Shown in pieces: positions 40,334 to 52,701 of a stretch of 64,000 nucleotides of DNA. Numbering within the stretch: the stretch's first letter is position 1; the number at the start of each line of letters is the position of its first letter. The translations under genes were made by a program, and so were the position numbers. The stretch is from Diphasiastrum complanatum (taxonomy: Eukaryota; Streptophyta; Lycopodiopsida; Lycopodiales; Lycopodiaceae): the NCBI GenBank assembly GCA_029204225.1, contig CM055100.1, forward strand, positions 50,630,606 through 50,694,605. Direction: 5' to 3'. The notes beneath the pieces were generated by a model. That model ran no database searches. It had not been told where the DNA came from and worked only from the letters and a program-made list of their open reading frames with translations.

Positions 40334-42480
40334 CCTCCCGCACCTCCAAAAACTGAACAAAAACCAAAAAGTGTGTGTGTAGAGGAAGAACCAGAGGAGC
40401 TTCTTCAGCTATGGCTTCACCGTTGGATTTTCTCCATCTTGCCCCCTATTCATCATCGCCCACTGAGTGCTCTCCACGTGGCACCATTTCTAGTACATGG
40501 CGGGCTTGAAAAGGCACATCGCCTTTTTAGCGCCATCCAGGTACAACAAACGCATAATTGTTGAGGAGGACATTTCAGACCGTGTGAAGTTAAAATTTGA
40601 CCCAAAAACCCAAAAAAAAATAAGCACCTTCTTGCTTTAAAATAAGGGAGTTTATGATTTTCAAAGGAATGTTTAGGGCAAATTTTTTTCCGAAATGATA
40701 TCTCCATTTTTAGCTTTGCCACGATAACATAATATTTTTTGATTATTTGATACAAGATGAAGTGCCATTAGTTTATGGGTTTGACTCAATCTTGACTGGA
40801 TTTCAAGTACATAAAATGTGTTGCAGAAGCACCTGACATTAAGTAGATTTAGGTTATGTTCCTTGAACAATAATTTTCCTTTCAGAGGTGTACTAGAATT
40901 TCTTTTCTTATAGAAGTGTTTGTAGGGATTAGCCAAATTTAGAGTTAGCTTCCGTGAATATTGATTTTTAAAAAGGGATTCCAAGTGACATTTTTTAATA
41001 CTTTCCGCCATTATTCAAGAGTCAAAATGCAAAATAGCTCTTTGAAAGGAAAAATACCTTTCGAATCGCAAACGTGCACTTGAAAATCATTTCAAATGTC
41101 CTCTCAAAGTGAAAGCTATATGTTTCAAGTAGGTCACCTTGTTGCATATTGACCTTAAGGAAAACCTCATGATCAAAGACGCACAACCGACCAAGTTTTC
41201 TCTTTAAATAAGTAATATATTGTTATCATTCAACATGTCATGGCCCATCCTAGACCCATTGCTAATGTCATCATGAGCTGATGTCAATGAGTCTATGGTC
41301 TTAAACATGGAGAGCCAACTGAGTGCAGGTGTTTAGAAATTCAAATACAATCATAGGGATGGTGGCATCTTAAAGCCCATATGGATATGATCTAGAAGAT
41401 TGAAAGTTGACAAGTAAAGAATAAGCATTTAACTTATAAGGAGTTTTAAGCCTCTCAAGTAGAAGCAAAACATTATATATCCATCGACAAACAACAACCT
41501 TGAGAATATTCATGAATGTCATGGCTAAGGTTTGGGCTACTTTGAAACAAATATATTTGAATTTTGTAGCACATAGATGCAATTCTATTTTTTGGTATGT
41601 TGCTTTCCTTTTTCACATTTATTAATACACTTAACTAGGTATAGCCTCTAGTTCTATTAGCTCATTATCTAGAGCTTTTAAGAACCAACACCTCAAATTT
41701 TGTGTGTATAGATCAATAACATGTCAAGTATAAATAAGGTGGGCCTTTATAAATCATGACTTTTGTTAAACTTGAAGAAACTATGCCTTATTATTGTTCT
41801 CACAACTTCTGATTTTGCTTCTACTTGTTTGTATGATGTAACGTTGTCTCATGCTTTCATGATCGATGTTGATACTTGCTTGTTTGGATTAGTGATCATT
41901 GAGAGGGGAAAACAATACTTGGACGACATAGTATATCATATAGATAGGTCTTCTCCTACACGTATATCTCTTAGCCTTTGGTCAATCTCTTCCACCAATA
42001 ATCTCTTGATACTCTTCTAACCTATAGGGTCTCATTAATGTTAGAAATTATTGTCATCCTTTTCTAGTTTCTCTATATTTTACAAAACATTAATAACATG
42101 CTAAATTCTTATATTCTAGCTCTTGGACTAGTTACATGTGTTTTTCCAATCAAATAAAAAGTCAACCTGTTAAAGTTATTGATGTAGGATTCTCTTTGGT
42201 CCTTACATTGGAATGATCATGCATAAAGCATGTGAGTGATCAGCTATTTATACTAAGCAAAAATGAGGCAGTTCCAGTAGGACAACTAATTAGGTTGTAG
42301 ATCTTAATGGCCAATTGGCCATCGTGAGTTGGCATCCATCCAATTAATACTTCTTGAAAATTGAGCGATTCCTAAGTATTTATGCAGACTATGTAGAAAC
42401 ATGCATAAAACTGTAGAATTGGATAATGTAGTGGATGAAGATTAAAAATGATTAGTCAATAATCTGTAGAATAATCCAAC
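40334..42480. other. MKK 5' flank, no further gene recognised
   Basis: Should hold the MKK 5' UTR and promoter. A short GT run is at about 40370-40381. I could not fix a TATA box. The ORFs here are short and have no recognisable domains. Confidence 0.5.
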
Positions 42481-42514
42481 AATCTATTTTTGATGGCATC
42501 TACATCCTCGCCAA

Positions 42515-42910
42515 CAAAAAATGGCAATTCAAGAGGCACTTGGTAGATTGATAGTGAGGCAAGTTCCCATGTGACTTATGAAAAAGACTTCTTCTCAACT
42601 TTACATTCTTTTAATGATGCTAAAAAGTTTGTCTTTACTGCAAGTGACGAAGAGGTAGGATAGATGGTGTTGATACCATCTCTTTGTGTCTAGAATCCTC
42701 AAAAATTATGGATCTAGAAAATGTTCTTTATGTAGCATCAATCATAAAAAAAATGCTAACGGGAAAGTGGTGGATGTCCACTTCAAGCATGATGTTTGTT
42801 CCATTTTGAAGAGTGCTAATTGCATAACAAAAGGATCTAAACATGGAGGCTTGCTTAAATTGGATGCTTGTTTTGCTATTGAGAATGCAACTAACAATCT
42901 TGGTGAAAAG
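42515..42910 (+). pseudogene. C8: decayed copia protease/pre-integrase piece
   Basis: IDSEASSHVTYEKDFFSTLH (compare WIDSGASSHMT in intact relatives) with the catalytic glycine changed to Glu, then SKHGGLLKLDACFAIENAT, matching the pre-integrase GLLKLDA-type motif. Several stops lie between. Confidence 0.7.
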
Positions 42911-43239
42911 AAGCTTGCAAGGATCGAGGAGGAGCTTGGAAGAGAAGAACATTTTAGGATCCAACCTCAAAACCCAAGAGCTCCAAGGAGGACCTCAAAG
43001 GCAAAGGCCAAGTCATCAAATTGTATGCAAATTTTCCATTCAATTGTGCATCTTGCAAAGGTGGAGAGCATTGGAGATGCTACAATCTTTGATTTGTTCT
43101 TGGCTAGTATTAGTAGACATGAAATGACTTGTTTCTTATCTTTGAAATTAATGATGTTTAGTACTTTATAAGACAATGAAGTTGAATGCTTTACAATCTA
43201 CTTATATTGTTTATAAAGTAATTTCATTGGATAATTATT

Positions 43240-43505
43240 TTTGTAATAGTTTGAATAGAGTCATAAAATATGAAACATCATTTGTTTTGGAAATCTTTGT
43301 CTTCTATTATTTCAGAATCAAGTAACAGCTCTCTTAAGCTTTCAAGCTTAAACACTCTTGAGCATTCTAGCTCAGTTCTTTAGAGTTCATTTAGAGATTT
43401 GCTATTAGCCCTTCATGCATTAAGAAAGCAGACTCCATTTTGTTGTGCTCGATAAGTCGTTCACTACCTTCGACTTGTCGTTATTGCTATCACTTTTTTC
43501 CAATA
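43240..43505 (+). repeat. Copia LTR 3' portion (C9a)
   Basis: Contains CTTGAGCATTCTAGCTCAGT and TTTAGAGTT, repeated near 44730-44780 (C9b). It ends at the primer-like site 43506-43517 (TGGTATTAGAGC). The left border is not determined. Confidence 0.55.
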
Positions 43506-43721
43506 TGGTATTAGAGCTCTAATATATAATATCAGAGCGTACCTTCATGATATCAGAGTGGTCTATTATACTAGGGCTCTAATACTTTATATCTTTTGCG
43601 ATATCATATTTTTCATTTTTTGGTATCAAATTTCAGTGTCAGATAGTTGATTTTCAATTGTTGTACAGCACAAATATCTCTCTCTTAACGTCATCGATAT
43701 ATCGACAAACTAAAGTTCCAA

Positions 43722-44016
43722 ATGGATTCTCAGAGTAAAGTCGATCTTATTGTAGACAAGCTGAATGGATCCAATTAGTACTTGTGGAAATATGAAGACC
43801 TTGCTAATTGCCAATGAGTTGTGGGATGTTGTCACAGGTATAAAAGAGAAGCCTGAAGACGACACAGCCGACACAAAATGGAAGTCGAAGGATGGTAAAG
43901 CCTTTGTGCTTATTATTCTCAATATATCGGACACTCAGATTGGCCACATAGCTGAAGCTCAAACTTCAAAAGAAGTCTGGGACATCTTGAGCTCACTATA
44001 TGATGTGAGAGACATG
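43722..44016 (+). pseudogene. C9a: copia Gag, truncated
   Basis: Starts MDSQSKVDLIVDKLNGSN. An in-frame TAG and a frameshift follow, then LLIANELWDVVTGIKEKPED and AEAQTSKEVWDILSSLYDVR. It is cut at about 44016 by a second copy's LTR/leader. DUF4219/UBN2-type gag. Confidence 0.8.
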
Positions 44017-44040
44017 TTGGATTATTCTCCTTCTTACTAA

Positions 44041-45456
44041 TTGACTAATCAGTTCTAATCCTCATCCATTGTTTATCCAGTTCTGCGGATTTTTTCGTGT
44101 CTTTACACAGTTTGTAGATTTACAAGTGTTTTTACACAGTCTGTTGAAGTACACGAAGTTTGATAATAGTGTCGCATTTTCTCTCTCTACAATCCAGATA
44201 TTGTCGCTTGCTAGGAATTATGTGTAAAAATGCAGTGTCGTCTTTTTCACATTTTTCACTTGTCAGGATTTATGAGTAAATATGCAAAGGCGCATTATTC
44301 TTATTTTTTCAAAGTGTCTCAAATGTTAAGGAAATGACTCTGGCAAAGTGTGGTGGGGCTACCCTAAATGAGATTTAGGACACTGTCGAGTTTTTTGCAA
44401 AAAGCCGACATTGTCGTCTTTTTTGCGACACTATCGCTTGTGGCAGTTTTAGTTCATATCTGCAGAGTGACAGTTTTAGTTCATTTATGCAGACAGACTA
44501 TTTACGACCACTTTTCACTGCTTATCAACAATCAATTTCTGAGAAGGAATTGGATGAATGTCAGCGGACACTAGCCAACTGGCAATCGCATTTGACGACC
44601 TAATTACTTAGTATAAATCAGCTGTTCATACATCTCTTTTTAAGCTCTCAAGTTCTCAAGTTCTGAAGTTTTTGATCAATAGATCAGCAAGTATTGAATA
44701 GTTAGCTCTCTCTCTCCCAAGCCTGCGAGCTTGAACACTCCTGAGCATTCTAGCTCACTTATTAGAGTTGTTTAGAGATTACACTTGCGCTTACTACTTA
44801 TTAGCATTGCGCTTAATTCAAACTTTCATTTTAGCCACTCAGAGATAGCTTAGAGTACGCGGCTTTGATCCACAACTTGTTGTACTCATTTACTTCTGTT
44901 TCGCTTTCATACTGAATCAATACTATCTTTCATTGCATTCAGGTTCATCTCATAATGTATGTGTTTATGTAGTTTTTTGCGACTAATTATTTGTCTGATA
45001 ATTCAATGCATTATTGTTTGGGCTACGTAATCATTGATGATCTCAAAGTTAGTTACTATAAGATCGAACGTGATTTCTATCACTATTGTTTTGTTCAAAA
45101 TTGATAGGCGTAGATAGTCTATTCCGTTGTGCACAATAAGTTTTCTTTCTTGCTGTTCGAATTCCTTTTTATTCGAATCTTATTCGACCTACAAATTCTT
45201 TTTTATTCAAATCTTATTCCGACCTATCTTTCACATACCTCTTTTCGACATGATATCAGAGAGTTGATTCTTCTTCAGGGCCTAATACTAGTTCAAAATC
45301 AGAGCGAAAACTCTAATACTTGATATCTTTCGCGATATCAAATTGATATCATATTCTTCAGTTCCTTTCATCGTTTCAGTATCAGAGAATTGATTTCCTA
45401 TTGTTGGCATTACTACATCTTAGCATCATCGATACAATTGACAGACTAAGTTCCAA
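44041..45456 (+). repeat. C9b LTR and leader
   Basis: Shares CTTGAACACTCCTGAGCATT and CTAGCTCA with 43350-43380, and has a degenerate primer site (TGATATCAGAG near 45253). The same gag start follows. The exact LTR ends are not fixed. Confidence 0.5.
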
Positions 45457-48190
45457 ATGGATTCTCAAAGTAAAGCTGGTCTTATTGCAGACAAGCTGAA
45501 TGGATCCAATTATCATTTGTGAAGATTTAAAATGAAGACCTTGCTAATCACCAACGAGCTATGGGATGTTGTTACAAATACATTAGTAAAACCTGAAGAC
45601 GACACAGAAGACTCAAACTGAAAATCGAAGGATGTTAAAGCTTTCGCGCATATTATTCTCAATATATCATATACACAAATTGGACACATAGCTGAAGCTA
45701 AAACTTTAAAAGACGTTTGGGACATCTTGAACTCACTATATGATGTGAGGGACGTAACTACTAAGTTACATCTACGAAGGAAATTCTTCACATTCAAGAT
45801 GTCTAATGGTGATTCTCTTCAGAGTCACATTAACCAGTTTAATAATCTCTTACAATAGATGGCCGCTGTCGGATCAATCATAGATTATCAAGATGCAATT
45901 ATGACATTGCTTTCAAGTTTGCCCTCTACATATGAGAACTGGGTGATGATCATCACGACACACTCGGATTTAACTCTTACTAGAGTTATCACTATGTTGC
46001 TGCAAGAAGACAATAGAAGAAGTCAAGACATTGTCTACTTCCTCCTCTCATGCTCTATATGTCAACAAAGGCTCTAAGTGAGAAGCGGAAAAGCTCCAAA
46101 AAGACTGCAAGGAATCAGAAGCTGGCTCAAAGTCAAGGACAATCATCAAATCCACAATCGAAGAAGAAGATGTCTTGCAGGCGCAATAACATGAGATCAA
46201 GAATTGCCGAATTCTCCAAGCGAAGAATGCAACCAAGCAACCTGATCAACAAGCAAATACAGTTTCATCATCCCCGGGTCGAAGTGGATGAAGGCGCATT
46301 CATGGTCAAAGACCAAAGTGCATTTTTGGATGATTCATTGTTTATTGATTCTGGAGCAACTCAACACATGACCAATCAACGTGAGATTTTCAACTCCTAC
46401 AAACAACAAAAGCATGAAAAGATCCAAGCACTCCGCATCAAATCAGAAACCAACTCAAATTCAAGAATAATTATCAAATCCACAGTCGAAGAAGAAGATG
46501 TTCTGTAAGTATTGCAAGCGCACTAATCATGAGATCCAAGATTGTAGGGTTCTCAAAGCGAAGAATGCCAGTAAGCTCCAGATCACCAGGTGAATGCAGT
46601 CACAGCACCTCCCGACATTGACATGGACGAAGGAGCATTTATGGTCAAAGATCGAAAAGCACTATTGGATAATTATTGGTTTATGTATTCTTGAGCTACT
46701 CAACATATGACCAGTCATTGTAAACATTTTCACTCCTATGTGTCTTACAATACAATAAGATACATTCATCTTGGCGGTGATAACACTCACACTATCGAAG
46801 GTGAAGGTACTGTAAGATTGAAATTCTAGCATGATCAATTCAAACTACTATCAAATGTTTTGTATATTTCTAAACTTTCTACAAATCTGCTATCAGTAAG
46901 TAGAATCACTGATTTAGGTCATAAGGTAGAATTTGAGTCTGATCAATGTTGAATTATTGATAGGACAAGTAAGATCCTTGCACTCGACAAGAGGCATGAA
47001 AACTTATATAGATTGGCACATTCTTATTCTGATACTAGCCAAGCCTTGAAAACCTTTGTTTTTGTCAATAAAATATTACTATGGCATCATTAACTAGGAC
47101 ACTTGAATCATACATCTATTTCATACATGTCTAAATGATCCCTAGCACTTGATCTCGACTATCCATCCGACAAAGTCGACCTCCCTATCTGTCATAACTA
47201 CATGATTCCCTTTAACTCGAGTCATAGGCATGCAATAAAAAATTTGTTGGACGTTGTTCATTCAAATATATGTGGTCCAATACAAACTCTGTCATTTCTT
47301 GATGCAAAATATTTTATTACCTTCATTGACGAATTTTTGAGAAGAACAATTGTTTATTTTATTAAGCAAAATTCAGAGACTTTCAACAAGTTTCGGCAAT
47401 TCAAAAAACATGCAGAAAATCAAGCTGGTAAAAGAATTAAAGCACTAAGATCCGACAACGAGGGAGAATAAATCTCTACCGAATTCAAGGAGTATTGCCT
47501 TAGCAATGACATTGAGCAACAATACATTATCTCCTATTCGCCTCAATCAAATGGTCTTGCTGAGAGAAAGAATAGAACGTTAGTCGAATCCACAAGGTGC
47601 ACATTATCACATGTGACACTTCCGAAGTCCTTCTAGGCTGAAGCAGTTTCAACTGCAGCTTATATTCATAATAGATGTCCTACTAAAGGTCTCTCAGACA
47701 AAACACCATACAAAGTTTGGACAGACTCCAAATCTTCTCTATCGAACTTATGAGTTTTTGGATGTATCACTTATGCGCAAATTCTGCATGATCTTTGGAA
47801 GAAGCACAACTTCTAGAGTATCAAATCGATTTTCATCAGCTACACTACTTCAGATCAGGCTTATAAGTTGTATGATCTTGTCGAGTCAAAGATATTCACC
47901 AGTCAAGATGTCATCTTCATCGAAGATTAGTTTATCGACCTCAAAAGTAAGGGCAAAGCTCATATACCCGAACTATCAGACTATCCCAAAATATTGAAGT
48001 CTTTAGTTTTGAAGACGACTATTCCTTTTGAAGGTCCAAGCTTGTCTACTCTTGACGAACAACTTATCAATAGCGAACCCGAAGATGATGATGTTGCAGT
48101 TCAACAACTACAACATGATGAAGATTATCAACTTCGATCTGTCATAAATGGTGAACTCCTGCAACTTTTGTCGCAGCACGAACAAGACAC
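45457..48190 (+). pseudogene. C9b: decayed copia gag-protease-integrase
   Basis: Gag starts MDSQSKAGLIADKLNGSNYH and reads, with stops, to STYENWVMIITTHSDLTLTR. Protease FIDSGATQHMTNQREIFNSY is near 46340. A duplicated segment follows (46110-46400 and 46460-46750). The integrase has LGHLNHTSISYMSK (zinc finger), DVVHSNICGPI, FITFIDEF (near 47310-47335), ALRSDNEGE followed by a stop, YSPQSNGLAERKNRTL and FGCITYAQIL, then a DVIFIED segment. It ends at about 48190 in a linker before RT. RT is absent. Confidence 0.8.
46110..46750 (+). repeat. Tandem duplication of about 350 bp inside C9b
   Basis: AATCCACA-A/G-TCGAAGAAGAAGATG, ATGAGATC, CTC-AAGCGAAGAATGC and CATTTATGGTCAAAGA-type words occur twice in order. 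Only the second keeps the CCHC start (FCKYCKR). Only the first keeps a readable protease DSGAT. Confidence 0.75.
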
Positions 48191-48194
48191 GGGG

Positions 48195-48650
48195 GTCGAA
48201 CGAGAACGATTCGCGATAGTCAACGTCTCTTTGACTCAAAGCACAAACGATTCGCGAATCATTTGCGAATCACAAACACACCTCCAGGACCACAAACCGC
48301 AAAAGGGACGCAAAACAAAAACTACGAAAATAAACGAAAAGAACGAAAGCAAATGGGAGATTACAAATCAAACGAAAAAAAATCTTTCATGCTGTCAGCT
48401 GGCAGCTCAACGGGCTTCACGCCCAGCTGAAACGAGTAGCAACGATGGAGACTAACTAACTAGTTGATTAGCGTTAACTAGTCTTGTGATTCTACGTTTA
48501 GCTATCTTGTAAACTCCACATAGTGGAGGTATAAACGATTCTCTCTGGATCATAACTATGTGATGAGAATACAGAGATCTGTAAGAGACAGAGAGAGATG
48601 TAGCGAATAGAGTAAGAAATAAATGAAGATCTACTCATGCAGATTGAAGA
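48195..48650 (+). repeat. Possible LTR/leader of copia C4
   Basis: Follows the break in C9b. Contains ATTCGCGAATC words, a TATA-like GTATAAACG at 48531 and a leader-like GAGACAGAGAGAG run. Borders unknown. Confidence 0.35.
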
Positions 48651-48699
48651 CTACGAAAATAGCCATGCAACGTGCGAAAGATTAAAGCAGAAGTATGAA

Positions 48700-49459
48700 G
48701 TGAGGACTACAGCTTCAGTCATGCACCTTCACAATCAGCTGCAATCCATACGGTGGGATGGCAACCAGTTAGATTAGCATGCTGAAAAGATCATAACGAT
48801 CTTCGCTCACTCGCTGCATTAGGACTAGAGCACCAGGTCCCAGCACCACAACAACTGATGTACTTCATGAAATCTCTATCGACGTCCTATCAGCCACCGA
48901 GAATGCTCATACTGAGTCTACCAGATATGACGTTCGACAAAGCAGTTAGTCTTGTCACTGATGAGAGACTGATGAGAGATGAAAGAGAGGGAAGCAGTGA
49001 TCAAGAGAAGGCTCTCTTCATGAAAGGAAAGAAGAAGAACAAAAGCAAGCCAAGATTCGAGAAGACGAATTTCTCGAATCGACAATCTTCTTCCTGCAAT
49101 CACTGCCACAAACCAGGCCATATGGCCAACAAATGCTAGTTCAATCTAGCAATACCTTGCATGCACTGCAAGAAGAAAGGACATTCTGCATACGATTGCA
49201 GATTTAATCCAAAAAGAAAGAACAAAGCTGAAAAGACAAACGTTGCAGAGTCATCTAAAGATGCAGAAAGAGGTGACGAAGCTTTCACGATATTCGACGA
49301 AGCTTCGACAAGTTACTCTGAACACGACTACGATGTAGTCATAGATTCAGGAGCAACATCTCACATAACTTGCAACAAGAAGATCTTGATCAACTTCCGC
49401 GAACTCAAAAATGATAGAGCAGTGATTCTAGGCGATGAAAGTAGACATGATGTCAACTT
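48700..49459 (+). pseudogene. C4: copia Gag with two zinc knuckles, and protease start
   Basis: HLHNQLQSIRWDGNQ (with stops nearby), then MYFMKSLSTSYQPPRMLILS. Two consecutive CCHC knuckles follow, CNHCHKPGHMANKC and CMHCKKKGHSAYDC, separated by a TAG where relatives have Trp. The protease motif DVVIDSGATSHITCNKK is at about 49335. Frame and element break off at about 49459, at the C3 LTR. Confidence 0.8.
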
Positions 49460-49902
49460 GAAATCGAAAATAGCAATAAATGATCACTCTACACACAAGA
49501 TTGCAAGATAACACCAAGATAGTGCACCAATGAGTAGTAGAACCCAAAGAGAACCATGTATAATGATGAAATGAGAGAGAGAAGAGAGAAGATGTGTCTC
49601 TCCATGAGTTACATCCTTTTATAGAGTTTTCAAATCCTATTTGGCCACTTGGCTTTCCCTCCAAAATGTAAACCCTACTATTTTTGGGTCTAGATTCAAT
49701 GTATCCAAAGTTCAAATTTGAATCTCTCTCAAACTCGACTACCAACTTTTCCACACTTTCCAAAAGTGTTTATTGAATGTATTTTAAACTAATATAACTT
49801 CAAAAAGTTTATCTCTAAGTCTAAAATGAGTTTTGGCCTCTTATTGACAATTTACCAAAATGTGACTAAACTAGACTAAACTAGTTGAAATCTCTCACAC
49901 TC
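49460..49902 (-). repeat. C3 3' LTR, truncated
   Basis: On the minus strand it begins TGTGAGAGATTTCAACTAG at 49902, just after the polypurine-like GAAGAGGGAG, and is nearly identical to 59965-60408. The U5 end is missing at 49460, where C4 sequence abuts. Confidence 0.85.
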
Positions 49903-52025
49903 CCTCTTCAACTAGTTTTGGCATAGTTTTGACAATAGAACTTTGATCCAACTTTAGAATGATCTCCATCCTAAGTATAGATCTTCTTTCTAAGGTTCTA
50001 AAGTATCTTTCATAATTGAGATAGAGAATAGCGTCCAAATTGGATGCTTCACTATTTCTTACATCAATTTTACATATCAAGATATAACTAGAACATGAAG
50101 AACCAAATAGAATGTGAATGAAATGATTCCTCCATGTTTGAAACTTTGAACTCTCTAGAAAATTACAGCAACCAAACAATAAATGTGAGTGATGACCATT
50201 TGCTTGCTTGTCTCCTCCAACTTTGTATTTTCTTGATATGTCTTCACCATAAAACTCCATGAATGAGCCTCCATCTCCATCTTGCCACAAGATATCATCA
50301 ACACTTGATTACTTGGCCATGAATGAGTGACATAATGAACCTCCAATAGCTTCATTTCCATCAGCAAAACCATCCAAGAATGCTAGTACAACTCCAACAA
50401 TAAGATATTGCAAGACAATGTAGCTAGTTTGTCCATATCTTGACAATTTGCACACATCCACATGAAATAGCTCAAACATGAGATAGAACAAGTAAAGTAA
50501 ACTTGAACAACACTTCCTTGCTGATCCTTTGACCTTACTTGAGTCTTCAATAAGCTGCAAATGTAGATCCATAACATCTTTTCCAAATATCCTTCCTTTG
50601 ATGCTCTTGACTAGCTCCAAATTGTCACCTTTCCTTTTGTGTCGTTGAAGCCCTTTGAGACCAAACTCTTGATCTTCCTCTTGAACATCAAAGTCATTGA
50701 ACAAACTTTGTTTTCCAGATCCATTACTTGTTTTTCCAGTATGAAAACCATGAGAACCAATATCCACTTGCATAGCATCATCTACACAAGAAAATTCTCC
50801 AAAACATGTGAGTAAGGCAAAATGAGTCGCTTCCACTTGCTTACCTTTCTCTTGGTCATCAAAGATATGAATATATTCAAACCTGAACCTTTGGAAATAC
50901 TCCCTCTCAAACATATGATCTAGATCCAACAAGATCTCATCAATGCTTGATTTCGATCTCCCACAAAGGTTAGTGAAAACAATGTCACCAATGTCACCAT
51001 CATAAATCAAAAGATAGATTCCAAACTTTCCATCCAACATGAAGTAGAGTAGGTGAAGATGAGTATCAAACCTAATAAATCCAGCCTTCTTGAGTCCATA
51101 ACAAACCTCAATAAGCTCACCAATGAGATCTCCCTTGTCTTGAAAAAATTGCCTCTCGATTTGTTCCATGTAGTCTTCTCCAACCAACCTTTTGCCATCT
51201 CGATCATGAGTGATCAATTCACAATCATAGAATCCTTTGAGTTGATGAAGAGATGTGAGATCCATGCCTTGCATCTTCCCAAGAACCAATCTTCCATTGC
51301 TCTTTCCTTCATAAGACTCCCTCTGAATTAATGCATCATAAGAAGTAGAAACCTCAAAAACATTAGAAGCCATGAAAAATATGATTAGTACCTTCAACAT
51401 AAGGATGATTGAAGTACTCTCTTTTTTCAAACAAGAACTTCTACTCAATTTTTTAGGTAATGACTCATATGATAATGATTCTTCCTCACTATCATTCACA
51501 ATGACATCATTCAAAGTACATCCTACTTTGAACTCTTCACAAACTTCTCTTCTTCTTGACTTGTGACTATCTCCCTCACCAAGTCTCTTGATAGAACCAT
51601 TTGGTCTACTTTCTTTATGAAAAAATGTGACTCCACTTGCTACAAAAATGACTTTCTTGGACTCATCACAAAAGAATGTAGAAGAACCACCTCCTTCATG
51701 AATGCACCTAGCAACATCTTTTTCCATATGATCAAAGAAATCACTAGCAACAATCTTTTCCAAGGAAGAACCTTCACCACCTCCATTGATGAAGTTAGCT
51801 CTTTCCTTACCTTTTGCATGCTTGCACTTGCCATGAAGAACCATTGAAACACCATCATTATCCTCAAGACTAGCCAAGCTAGCACAAAGATGAACATCTC
51901 CAAGAAGCATATTAGATCTTGACCTATATCTAGCATAAGGAAGCTTGTTAGACTTTGCATAAGATCCACCAATCTTATTGATGCTAAAAGGTAACTTTGA
52001 AAAGTTGAGACCAATCTCCGTTTCC
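49898..52025 (-). pseudogene. C3: strongly diverged copia pol frame, one internal stop
   Basis: From about 52020 to 49898 one minus-strand frame is open except for a single TAA at 50309. It starts at the integrase zinc-finger region (IGLNFSKLPFSINK, NKLPYARYRS; compare IGLPSSLSNDK and HRLPYTRS in C2). It lacks the integrase core, then has KKVIFVASGVTFFHKES (compare NKVIVGRDVIFYERN). RT relics follow: YMEQ near residue 240 of the 533-codon part, CYGLKKA, and IYLLIYDGDIGDIVF where active RTs have YVDD. The end, MPKLVEEGV, matches the pol end of C2. Catalytic motifs are lost, so this is a non-autonomous derivative or a relic. Two hydrophobic stretches near the TAA have no known meaning. Confidence 0.6.
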
Positions 52026-52099
52026 AGTTGGTTTGCTCCTTATTGTAACCAAAGATTTGGGACTTGGATTGGATCTTGAATGATCTGAAATCCTTCACA
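52025..52099 (+). repeat. C1 5' LTR, last part only
   Basis: TAACCAAAGATTTGGGACTT through GATCTGAAATCCTTCACA matches the last 65 bp of the C2 LTR. Upstream of about 52025 the match is lost and C3 coding sequence runs the other way. Confidence 0.7.
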
Positions 52100-52111
52100 T
52101 GGTATCAGAGC
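52100..52111 (+). other. C1 primer binding site (initiator Met tRNA type)
   Basis: TGGTATCAGAGC on the plus strand, immediately after the LTR end. Confidence 0.85.
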
Positions 52112-52701
52112 TCTTGTGTTTCAGGTTATGAAAGGATCAACCATCTTTAGCAAGGATTTGGAGGAGTAACCAATGCTAGAGCATGCTAGATTGATTTATA
52201 CTCAGAAATCAACATTCTTGCATGTGTATAATTGATCTTTTGTAGGTCAAAACTCAATATAGGGTTATATACTTGATCAATTCCGATCTCACACTTGGCT
52301 TACTGGAATTAGATGATTTTTGGTGCATTAGGAAGGTCTCATTGGAGTCTACAAGAAGATATACCAAGTTTCTAGAAATTGCATGTAGAATTTAAGATAT
52401 TCAATTTTTTGTGATTTTGTCAAAACCCTAATTTTGATTGGATATCTAGTTTGTGAGGTTATTGAACTTCATTTGAGTGTGTTTCAATCTTAGGAAGTGG
52501 CAAGAATTATTAGTTTTGAGGATAGATCATAGGTTGATCAAGATTTCACTATTCTATGTGTTGATTTTCTAGTTAGAAATGCTAGAAGAGATTTGAGAGG
52601 TTCCATATCTTTGTGATTTCTTCTTGAGTTTATTTTTTGACATTCAAGAGAGTGCTTTGTGCATTGGAACAGGTTGAAAGAGAAGATCATGTCACTTCAA
52701 C

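Noticed and set aside
40121-40564. Plus-strand 147-codon frame across MKK exon 1
   Set aside because: The minus strand has the recognised MKK N-terminus with a correct donor; the plus frame has no similarity to anything.
51563-51847. Plus-strand frames opposite C3
   Set aside because: Shadows of the long minus-strand C3 frame, which aligns with copia pol.
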